Assembly (NCBI GenBank): GCA_937894515.1
Contig: CALCRH010000183.1
Span: 1 to 5,634 of the forward strand
Reading direction: 5' to 3'
Length of the DNA: 5,634 bases
Source of the DNA: an uncultured Clostridia bacterium
GTDB taxonomy: Bacteria; Bacillota; Clostridia; Oscillospirales; Oscillospiraceae
Shown here piece after piece: positions 1 through 5,524 of the stretch (positions within the stretch are counted from its first letter, which is position 1; each line of letters starts with the position of its first letter). The notes beneath the pieces were generated by a model that was given only the letters and a program-made list of their open reading frames with translations, did not search any database and had not been told where the DNA came from. The position numbers were made by a program, and so were the translations under genes.

Positions 1-42
1 TTTTCGCTTTTTTAGCTTAAATTGGTACCTTTTGGTCGTTCT

Positions 43-70
43 TAGACATGTAAAAAACCACTTTTGTCTA
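43..70. repeat. Short inverted repeat in the gene-free left end
   Basis: TAGACA (43-48) and TGTCTA (65-70) form a 6-bp inverted repeat around an A/T-rich 16-nt spacer. Near-direct repeats ACCTTTTGGTC (27-37) and ACCACTTTTGTC (57-68) occupy the same stretch. The region lies downstream of the recombinase gene, where elements of this type often end, so it may belong to an attachment site or element end. A single window cannot show the junction, and repeats this short can arise by chance. Confidence 0.25.
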
Positions 71-110
71 CCCACACGGGTTGATAAGGATGTTTTTTGA
101 GACTGGATTT

Positions 111-140
111 GGAGTAGTCCTGAAAAGGGCTACTCCTTTT
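111..140 (+). terminator. Intrinsic terminator-like hairpin, plus-strand orientation
   Basis: GGAGTAGTCC (111-120) pairs with GGGCTACTCC (127-136) in a 10-bp stem with one G-U pair and a 6-nt loop, followed by TTTT. The same hairpin read on the minus strand has a C-A mismatch and no T tract after it. It is therefore better suited to stopping plus-strand transcription that enters from the left than to ending the recombinase message, although it lies just past the recombinase stop codon. A role as insulation against antisense transcription from flanking DNA is inference. Confidence 0.5.
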
Positions 141-155
141 CCGTTTAATATGGCT

Positions 156-1865
156 TTACGCATTCTTTTTGTCTGCGTACTGTTCCATTTGTTCCTGTAA
201 TTCTTCTTCGGTCGGCATAGAAAACATACCGATAGCCGTGAAATAGATATCCACCTTGACATGGCAGTGACCGTCGTATTTGTCGTTGTTATGAACTTCT
301 ATGCGTTTAATGAGTGTATTCAGGATTTCCGGAGTCAGTTCTTTCATCTCAGAATATTCCCTGATTCCCTTCATAAACATCCTCATATCAACGGTGTACT
401 GTTCCGCCTTGACAAGCTGTTCTTCGGCAGATGCTACGGCGGCTTTCAGTGCTCTCTGCTCTGCTTCATATCCGGCGACGATCGTCATATAACGGTCATC
501 ATCTAATTTCCCGTCGGCGTTGGCTTCAAATGCCTGTAAGATCTTGCGGTCGATTTCTTTGATTCTCTTGTTATCGTTGAGTATTGTTGCGTTCAAAACC
601 TGAATGTCATTTTCACGACCGGCGCTGTTCCGTTTTTCCACGATAGACATAAAGGTGTGCTCATAGCACCGTACAAAATCGGAAATGTCACTGACGGCTT
701 CTCTTACGATTTTGTCCAACACAACATTCCGGATATAATGAATCTGACACTTTCCGCGACCGGATTTGTAGTTGTAGCAACGGAAGAATTCCTGATCCTC
801 CCGCAAGCTTTTCGCCGCACAAAAGTGGAGTTTGGCACCACAGTCGGCGCAGAACACAAGACCGCTGAAAAGACTTGTCCGATTTGTTGCCGTTCCTCGC
901 CGTTTGTTCTGCCGTAACTCCTGCACCCGTTCCCAAACATTTTCAGGAATGATCGGCTCCTGCATATTCGGGATGACCTGTTGTTCATCCGTAGGGTTAT
1001 AGATGATTTTGTGAACCTTGTAGCTGACTGTTGTTGTCATGAAGTTGACGGCGCATCCGGTATACTGACGGTTGGCAAGAATGCTGTTCACCGTTGTCTC
1101 CGACCACATAAACGGTTTCGGTGGGAGTTTGCTCCTTGTCGGTCTGTCGATGGAATGGTAATACTCCGTCGGCGTCATGATTTGTTCCTTTTCCAAAATC
1201 CTTGCAATTTTGCAGGGACCTTTTCCTTCCAGACAAAGGTCATAGATTTTACGCACGACCTCCGCCGCAGGTTCATCAATCAACCAGTGATCCTCGTCAT
1301 CGGGGTTCTTTTTGTATCCGAACGGAACGGAGGCAGAAACTCGTTTGCCGTTTTCCGCTTTCATACGGTTGACCGCACGGATTTTCTTGGAGGTCTGTGC
1401 CGCATACCATTCATTGAAGATGTTGTGAAACGGCATCATTTCCGCACCTGTATTCTGATCGGTATCAACATTTTCCTGAATGGCGATGAACCGAATACCG
1501 AGCGTAGGATACTTGATTTCAAGATACTGTCCTGCCTCCAGATAGTTTCTGCCGAAACGGGAAAGGTCTTTTACGATAACCGTATCAATTTCGCCGTTTT
1601 CGATCATTTCCTCCATACGCATAAAATCAGGTCTTTCAAAGGTCGTACCGGAAACGCCGTCGTCTACGAAAAACATGGTATTCGTATAACCGTTTCGCTT
1701 TGCATAATCAAGAAGCATCTTCTTCTGGTTGGTGATGGAATTTGACTCGTCCTCTATCTGATGCTTTTTCTTCTTTGTCTTTTCATCGGGCAGATCGTCC
1801 TGCGACAGACGGCAATAGAGTGCCGTGATTTTATTTTCCTGCCCGTTTATTGTTGCTGTTGTCAT
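156..1865 (-). CDS. Large serine recombinase (TnpX/TndX-type site-specific integrase)
   Basis: This 569-residue protein is a large serine recombinase, the class that excises and integrates elements such as Tn4451 through a covalent phosphoserine intermediate. The N-terminal resolvase domain (about 13-165) shows YCRLS with the likely catalytic Ser21 and Arg19, then VKDLSRFGRN (98-107) with the conserved Asp and Arg residues. The middle recombinase domain (about 175-320) contains PFGY and WSETTVNSILANRQYTG. A zinc ribbon uses CADC (339-342), Cys363 and Cys373. A charged coiled-coil region (about 420-490) follows, then a DUF4368-like tail (about 513-548). The length is normal for the class. A Lys-rich segment (about 25-38) after the catalytic Ser seems longer than in relatives. 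The ATG start has AAAGGAG upstream at a rather long 11-nt spacing. The gene is last in the minus-strand series, consistent with a position at the element end. Confidence 0.97.
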   Translation of the reverse strand: MTTATINGQENKITALYCRLSQDDLPDEKTKKKKHQIEDESNSITNQKKMLLDYAKRNGYTNTMFFVDDGVSGTTFERPDFMRMEEMIENGEIDTVIVKDLSRFGRNYLEAGQYLEIKYPTLGIRFIAIQENVDTDQNTGAEMMPFHNIFNEWYAAQTSKKIRAVNRMKAENGKRVSASVPFGYKKNPDDEDHWLIDEPAAEVVRKIYDLCLEGKGPCKIARILEKEQIMTPTEYYHSIDRPTRSKLPPKPFMWSETTVNSILANRQYTGCAVNFMTTTVSYKVHKIIYNPTDEQQVIPNMQEPIIPENVWERVQELRQNKRRGTATNRTSLFSGLVFCADCGAKLHFCAAKSLREDQEFFRCYNYKSGRGKCQIHYIRNVVLDKIVREAVSDISDFVRCYEHTFMSIVEKRNSAGRENDIQVLNATILNDNKRIKEIDRKILQAFEANADGKLDDDRYMTIVAGYEAEQRALKAAVASAEEQLVKAEQYTVDMRMFMKGIREYSEMKELTPEILNTLIKRIEVHNNDKYDGHCHVKVDIYFTAIGMFSMPTEEELQEQMEQYADKKNA

Positions 1866-1890
1866 TTTGTTTTAATCTCCTTTCAGACAA

Positions 1891-1929
1891 CCGGGCATAG
1901 CAAAGGCAACTATACTTTACTATGCCCGG
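1891..1929 (-). promoter_or_regulatory. Long hairpin upstream of the recombinase ribosome binding site
   Basis: CCGGGCATAG (1891-1900) and CTATGCCCGG (1920-1929) are a perfect 10-bp inverted repeat. The stem continues, after a one-by-one mismatch, with AAAG (1902-1905) pairing CTTT (1915-1918) around a 9-nt loop. It fills most of the gap between the TnpW stop codon and the recombinase start, and its end lies 7 nt from the AAAGGAG. No T tract follows on either strand, so it is not an ordinary intrinsic terminator. It could control recombinase translation, stabilize or process the mRNA, or be a protein-binding palindrome. The minus strand also has a -10-like TATAGT in the loop (1909-1914), without a convincing -35 at normal spacing. 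Confidence 0.6.
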
Positions 1930-1938
1930 AGTAATTTA

Positions 1939-2142
1939 TCAATTCTGTGATTCAAATTTGTGCCGTAATAAAAGCTGTTCAAATTGCTCTAAAACGGTCT
2001 GCTTCCCATTCGGATCGAAATGAGTGGACACCTCGTAAAAAGTCCCGCCGATTTTCATAGAAAAGGAATCGTCCTTTTTGCCGAAAATATCCGAAATAAT
2101 GGAAGGCACAGGTAACGCTTTCACATTGGTTTTATCTGTCAT
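1939..2142 (-). CDS. tnpW: TnpW-like transposon-encoded small protein
   Basis: This 67-residue protein matches the small TnpW family that accompanies relaxase and serine-recombinase modules in Clostridia elements. The recognizable core is MKIGGTFYEVSTHFDPNGKQ (residues 33-52), which fits the family pattern of an I-G-x-T-x-Y-x-V strand pair followed by H-F and a polar turn, then a helix (about 53-63) ending in LLLRHK. No catalytic motif is visible, and the biochemical role of the family is unknown to me. The frame is open farther upstream, but the ATG at 2142 is chosen because an almost perfect GGAGGTGA sits 8 nt ahead of it, directly after the ParB-like stop codon. The gene is probably cotranscribed with its neighbours. 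Confidence 0.8.
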   Translation of the reverse strand: MTDKTNVKALPVPSIISDIFGKKDDSFSMKIGGTFYEVSTHFDPNGKQTVLEQFEQLLLRHKFESQN

Positions 2143-2150
2143 ATCTCGTA

Positions 2151-2158
2151 TCACCTCC
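2151..2158 (-). promoter_or_regulatory. Strong ribosome binding site that fixes the tnpW start
   Basis: The minus strand reads GGAGGTGA, a near-complete match to the 16S rRNA 3' end, immediately after the ParB-like TGA stop and 8 nt before ATG 2142. It rules out the longer upstream reading of the tnpW frame and suggests high translation of this small protein. Confidence 0.8.
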
Positions 2159-3025
2159 TCATCTTCCGGTTTCTCTCTGCCTTTGCAGATATTTCTGGTA
2201 ATACTCAACGGCTTTGACGATATAATCTTCCCTCTGCTGTGCGGTATAAGAGCTTGGGATTTTACCCCGCAACCGTTCTGCCGGAATACGGTAGGTTTCA
2301 CGCTGGTTGGCTTTTTCCTCCGACATGATTTCGATGATGAAATCCTTGTCAAGCGTTCCGTCGTTTATGGCTTTGTGCATACGAACTGCCTGCGAATAGG
2401 ACGGCGTACAGTCGTTTTGCTCGCACTGTTCGAGAACATCGAACTGTGATTGGTCGTCGAGATACGACAGTTCCACCCCGACCGAGAATGCGATTTTGTT
2501 TTCATCCATCAGGTCGAGCAGTTGCGGGATAAGATAGGTCAGACGGATATAACGGAAAACGGTATCACGGCTTTCGCCGGATTCCTTTCCGATTTCCGCC
2601 GCCGAGTCCAACTTTGTCGCAACTTGCGACGAAGTTAAATCGGAGCGACATCCACGACTGTTCAAGGCATCCATTTTCAGCTTGTACGCAAACGCCTTTT
2701 CAGACGGCAGGATGTGTTCACGGTGCAGATTGCTGTCCACAAGCATCACGGCGGCTTCGTCACGGCTGATGGCATAAATCAAGGCAGGTACTGTTTCCAG
2801 CCCTGCCTTTTCTGCGGCGTGTAAGCGGCGGTGTCCGCTTATCACCTCGTATTCGTCTGTACCATCGATCGGTCGGACAAGCAACGGCTCGGTGATACCG
2901 ATTTCCTGAATACTTGTGATGAGGTCGTTCATTTCGTCGTTGTCGAGAACCTTGTACGGATTTTCGGCAAACGGATGCAATTTGCTTGTTGGGATTGCGA
3001 CTGTGGTGTCATATTCTGTTTTCAT
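2159..3025 (-). CDS. ParB/RepB/Spo0J-family DNA-binding protein
   Basis: This 288-residue protein has the ParB N-terminal domain (about 8-105): the Box I-like HPFAENPYKV (17-26), the nucleotide-binding GHRR motif (64-67) and NLHRE (99-103). A helix-turn-helix follows (about 140-162, SAAEIGKESGESRDTVFRYI) and then a helical C-terminal region rich in charged residues. ParB proteins bind CTP and load onto DNA at specific sites. Members encoded beside relaxases in Clostridia elements are common, but their role (partition, regulation or relaxosome function) is not established. No ParA ATPase gene is in the window. The ATG starts only 3 nt after the relaxase stop. Its GAGGAG (3037-3042) lies inside the relaxase C-terminal codons with an 11-nt spacing, so translation is probably coupled. 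Confidence 0.93.
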   Translation of the reverse strand: MKTEYDTTVAIPTSKLHPFAENPYKVLDNDEMNDLITSIQEIGITEPLLVRPIDGTDEYEVISGHRRLHAAEKAGLETVPALIYAISRDEAAVMLVDSNLHREHILPSEKAFAYKLKMDALNSRGCRSDLTSSQVATKLDSAAEIGKESGESRDTVFRYIRLTYLIPQLLDLMDENKIAFSVGVELSYLDDQSQFDVLEQCEQNDCTPSYSQAVRMHKAINDGTLDKDFIIEIMSEEKANQRETYRIPAERLRGKIPSSYTAQQREDYIVKAVEYYQKYLQRQRETGR

Positions 3026-3028
3026 AAA

Positions 3029-4399
3029 TTATCTTTCTCCTCTGTATTTGTTTTTGTTTTTTGCTTCTCTTTCAAGACTTAATTCATATTTCACAAGGTC
3101 ATATAACCTTGGCGTTTTTTCGTAAATATCTTTTGCTCTGCGTAGCTTTTTTCGCAAAGGGGTAATATTTTCGGTCAGAGTCTTTCGCTCGGACTTGTAA
3201 TTCTTTGTCTCTTCGGATGTGGTTACCCTGCGGCGTTTATTGTCGATATTCTGCCTTGTGCGTTCAAGCTCTTCTATATCGTTTTCCGTTACGGCGATGA
3301 ACTCCTCGAGATCATTCAGAGTTTCAATGTTTTCTGCTCCTAAGAAGTTGTAGTCGCAGATGAATCGTTCGATGTTTCTTGCCTCACACCGAAGCTCTGC
3401 CGATAACAGTATCACGCCCGACAGCTCGTCCAGCAATTCAAACACACGAATGAGCAGAAGAAATAAGAGACCGACCGCCACAGTCGCAGTGTCGTGACTG
3501 TGCTCGACCGTAAATTCAAGCCTTCTTGCTTCTTCATCAAGAGGAAATCTTTTCGGCTTGTATACGGGATAATATCGACGCATTTCATAATGAACGTATC
3601 GGTCAAGATTATCCTCTATCCGCATATCAAGATACTCATCCGTATATCCGAGCGTGTCCATGCGAAGAGGACGTTGCCACCCGGGAGCCATAATCGTAAG
3701 GTGCTTTCGCTCTCCGGGTTCGCTCAGAGTGTAACCGATTGCTTTAAGGTGATCATAGACATCATCCGCGCAGGTACAGCATTGCAGTACACTTTCTATG
3801 TCTGCCTTTACCATATCTCTGTGAGTCAGATTACCGTTCCTGTGCGCCCAATATTCGCCTTTGTTGTGTCCCCAGAAAGTACTGTTTTTCAGAACGGATT
3901 TACCGTGTTCTCTGCAAACCTTGTCTGAAATTTCGCGTAATCGCAAATGGTCGTAATGATGATTCTGAAACCGTGTGCCGTCGATGCGTGATACGCTGTT
4001 GGCAACAAAATGGTTGTGATAATGGCTCTGACAGTTCAGATGAGTTGTTATAACTACTTCGTATTTGTCGCCCCACATCAGCTTCGCGGTTTGATGTGCT
4101 TCTTCCGGCGTTACTTCGCCCTCACGGAAGCTCTGAAATCCGTGATAGGCGACAATACCGCTCGTTTTTCCGAATCTTCGTTTTGTTGTCATCATACATT
4201 CATATGCTCTCTGTCTCGGACAGTTCAACGTACTGACAAACAGCTGCCGGTCTGTCTTGTCGTCATTTTCCGCGTAGCTGATGACAGCTTGCAGATCGTT
4301 ATTGACATATTTCGGATTTGTGGTCTTGCTTGGGTTGTCGGCGTATGCGATGACTTCTTTCAGCCTGTTCTTTACGGGCCAGAGTCCTGTTGTTGCCAC
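3029..4399 (-). CDS. Mobilization relaxase (MOB-P/VirD2-like nuclease)
   Basis: This 456-residue relaxase would nick the transfer origin and pilot the single strand into a recipient. The N-terminus, MATTGLWPVKNRLKEVIAYA followed by DNPSKT, is characteristic of Clostridia element relaxases; Tyr19 is the likely catalytic tyrosine by position. The metal-binding histidine triad is HYHNH (126-130) in the strand VVITTHLNCQSHYHNHFVANS. Further conserved parts are LREISDKVCREHGKSVL (154-170), HRDMVKADIE (193-202) and a central domain to about 275. A hydrophobic stretch (about 305-323) precedes a long coiled-coil tail (about 360-430). Helix 99-109 (EEAHQTAKLMW) seems about four residues shorter than in relatives. 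The start is GTG with GAGGAGGT (4406-4413) at good spacing. The first 28 nt overlap the MobC-like gene, indicating translational coupling. Confidence 0.95.
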   Translation of the reverse strand: MATTGLWPVKNRLKEVIAYADNPSKTTNPKYVNNDLQAVISYAENDDKTDRQLFVSTLNCPRQRAYECMMTTKRRFGKTSGIVAYHGFQSFREGEVTPEEAHQTAKLMWGDKYEVVITTHLNCQSHYHNHFVANSVSRIDGTRFQNHHYDHLRLREISDKVCREHGKSVLKNSTFWGHNKGEYWAHRNGNLTHRDMVKADIESVLQCCTCADDVYDHLKAIGYTLSEPGERKHLTIMAPGWQRPLRMDTLGYTDEYLDMRIEDNLDRYVHYEMRRYYPVYKPKRFPLDEEARRLEFTVEHSHDTATVAVGLLFLLLIRVFELLDELSGVILLSAELRCEARNIERFICDYNFLGAENIETLNDLEEFIAVTENDIEELERTRQNIDNKRRRVTTSEETKNYKSERKTLTENITPLRKKLRRAKDIYEKTPRLYDLVKYELSLEREAKNKNKYRGER

Positions 4400-4704
4400 G
4401 CCGTTACCTCCTCTTTGATTTCGTCTTTTGCCTGTTTTTGTTGATCCAGATATTTTGCGGAGATCTCATCGAACAACGTCAATGCCGCTTTCTCCGTTTC
4501 GGTGGATAACGGCAGATTGAGAAGCTCGGTCAGCTTGTCATAGAAGCGAAAAAAGTCATCGGACGGGACCGGTTTAGGCTCGTATCCGAGAGACCTGAGC
4601 AGGATGTATTCTCCTTTCGGCAGTCCGCAGATTTTTGCCAGCCTGTCGATCTGCTGTTTTTGTGCATTCGTTGCTTTGAAAAAGATTCCTTTTGTTTCTC
4701 CCAA
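4372..4704 (-). CDS. mobC: MobC-like relaxosome accessory protein
   Basis: This 110-residue protein has the MobC signature: an N-terminal strand and helix, FFKATNAQKQQIDRLAKICG (8-27), then LPKGEYILLRSLGYEPK (28-44), matching the family pattern of a ribbon-helix-helix-like DNA-binding region ending in an L-G-Y motif. The rest is helical and charged. MobC proteins bind at the transfer origin and help the relaxase open and nick it. The start must be TTG at 4704: the frame closes with a stop at 4720-4722, no ATG lies in between, and AAGGAG (4714-4719) sits about 9 nt upstream. The gene overlaps the relaxase by 28 nt and begins only 27 nt after an intrinsic terminator, so it opens the mobilization operon. 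Confidence 0.85.
   Translation of the reverse strand: MGETKGIFFKATNAQKQQIDRLAKICGLPKGEYILLRSLGYEPKPVPSDDFFRFYDKLTELLNLPLSTETEKAALTLFDEISAKYLDQQKQAKDEIKEEVTAWQQQDSGP
4406..4413 (-). promoter_or_regulatory. Ribosome binding site for the GTG-started relaxase
   Basis: The minus strand reads GAGGAGGT about 6 nt before GTG 4399, within the last codons of the MobC-like gene. This strong match supports the GTG start and makes it likely that ribosomes finishing mobC translation reach the relaxase start. Confidence 0.7.
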
Positions 4705-4713
4705 TGGATATTT

Positions 4714-4719
4714 CTCCTT
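4714..4719 (-). promoter_or_regulatory. Ribosome binding site that fixes the TTG start of mobC
   Basis: AAGGAG on the minus strand lies 9 nt before TTG 4704 and between the upstream terminator and the gene. Together with the in-frame stop at 4720-4722, it leaves TTG as the only sensible start. Confidence 0.65.
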
Positions 4720-4731
4720 TCATTGAGCAAT

Positions 4732-4761
4732 AAAAAAACCGATAGGATGTTCTCCTATCGG
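4732..4761 (-). terminator. Intrinsic terminator between the phosphoesterase and mobC
   Basis: On the minus strand, CCGATAGGA and TCCTATCGG (4739-4747 and 4753-4761) form a perfect 9-bp stem with a 5-nt loop, followed by seven T (4732-4738). It begins 20 nt after the phosphoesterase stop codon and should end that transcript. It lies only 27 nt before the mobC start codon, leaving no room for a complete promoter between hairpin and gene. Confidence 0.92.
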
Positions 4762-4781
4762 CATAGTCTGTGAATGGTTAT

Positions 4782-5378
4782 TTATTTTTGAAATTCGTCC
4801 GTTTGTCGGTATTCCGCATCACCGGATATGATTTCTTCAAGTGTTCTCGGTGTGTAATTTATATACGGTATCATAGCACCCACATTGATAAAATTACCGT
4901 TTGGTGTACCGTGTCCGTTAGAATTTGCCAAAACTTGCTTTCTCATCTGCTTGATATACTCATATTCGGTTGTTTTGTGAACATGCCCGTAAAACATATA
5001 CGCAGTCGGAGCATAACCGACACGGAAGAACGGTATCGGGTAATGGCACAAAACAATATGCTTGCCATTGTCCTTGATTTCCTTGAGGTTTGTAATCTCC
5101 TGAAACATACTCCGAACCGTTCTGTTGAATTGTCTTGGGTCGTGATTTCCCCGTATCAGCACCTTGTTACCTGCAAGCTGCTCAACGAAATATTGCCACA
5201 TATTTTCCTTCGCCCATATAAAATCACCGAGAATAAATACGGTGTCATTCGTCTTTACACGGCTGTTCCAATTATCTATTATTGCATTGTTCATTTCCGT
5301 AACATCACCAAACGGTCGGTTATCGAACTTGATTGCGTTAGCGTGACCGATATGCAAATCCGATATATAATAGTTCAT
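4782..5378 (-). CDS. Calcineurin-like metallophosphoesterase
   Basis: This 198-residue protein carries every signature of the two-metal phosphoesterase fold: SDLHIGH (6-12, metal ligands Asp7 and His9), GD (51-52, Asp52), GNHD (77-80), His112 in LCHYP, and GHVH (131-134). Such enzymes hydrolyse phosphomono- or phosphodiesters. It resembles small single-domain phosphoesterases found on phages, plasmids and elements, and the substrate cannot be read from sequence. No signal peptide or membrane segment is visible, so it should be cytoplasmic. Two consecutive ATG codons lie at 5381 and 5378. The second is preferred because the upstream AAAGGAG is 5 nt from it and only 2 nt from the first. A terminator follows the gene, suggesting a single-gene transcript and a cargo role rather than membership of the transfer operon. 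Confidence 0.93.
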   Translation of the reverse strand: MNYYISDLHIGHANAIKFDNRPFGDVTEMNNAIIDNWNSRVKTNDTVFILGDFIWAKENMWQYFVEQLAGNKVLIRGNHDPRQFNRTVRSMFQEITNLKEIKDNGKHIVLCHYPIPFFRVGYAPTAYMFYGHVHKTTEYEYIKQMRKQVLANSNGHGTPNGNFINVGAMIPYINYTPRTLEEIISGDAEYRQTDEFQK

Positions 5379-5416
5379 CATTTCTCCTTTCTGCGGCCAA
5401 AGTGGCAGCTTTGATT

Positions 5417-5465
5417 AAAAAAATCCTCGCACCTTTTGCTCTTGCAACAAATGATACGGGGATTT
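5417..5465 (-). terminator. Probable terminator after the Lar-like gene
   Basis: On the minus strand, AAATCCCCG (5465-5457) pairs with CGAGGATTT (5429-5421), with one mismatch, and is followed by a run of seven T that overlaps the stem end (5417-5423). A smaller TTGC/GCAA stem (5436-5447) can fold inside the loop. It is weaker than the terminator at 4732-4761 because of the mismatch and large loop, but its place after the upstream gene fits. Confidence 0.45.
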
Positions 5466-5479
5466 ATGATTTTTTACAA
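5451..5479 (-). promoter_or_regulatory. Possible sigma-70-type promoter for the phosphoesterase
   Basis: The minus strand has TTGTAA (5474-5479) and TATCAT (5451-5456) separated by exactly 17 nt, matching TTGACA at 4 of 6 and TATAAT at 5 of 6 positions. Transcription would begin near 5444, about 65 nt before the phosphoesterase start. A message starting there lacks the 5' arm of the overlapping hairpin (5417-5465) and would escape termination. The AT-rich setting makes chance matches possible. Confidence 0.4.
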
Positions 5480-5524
5480 ATGTGCGCCTCGGTGATTACC
5501 GTGCGCCGTTGTCTTTTGTTTTGT

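Noticed and set aside
70..81. ACCC-ACAC-GGGT mini-hairpin as a recombinase terminator
   Set aside because: The stem is only 4 bp and no T tract directly follows it on the minus strand.
68..262. Minus-strand 64-codon frame overlapping the recombinase 3' end
   Set aside because: It is out of frame with the recombinase, runs into hairpin and noncoding sequence, and has no recognizable family features.
981..1745. Long plus-strand open frame of 254 codons
   Set aside because: It lies wholly antisense to the recombinase, whose motifs and domains are unmistakable. The plus-strand translation shows no recognizable domain.
1891..1929. Intrinsic terminator before the recombinase
   Set aside because: The hairpin is strong, but neither strand has a T tract after it, so termination by the usual mechanism is unlikely.
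2143..2352. Longer upstream start for the TnpW-like gene (137 residues)
   Set aside because: The extension overlaps the ParB-like gene in another frame and shows no family similarity, while a near-perfect ribosome binding site points to ATG 2142.
4770..5414. Plus-strand open frame of 214 codons
   Set aside because: It is antisense to the metallophosphoesterase, which carries all catalytic motifs, and it has no recognizable domain of its own.
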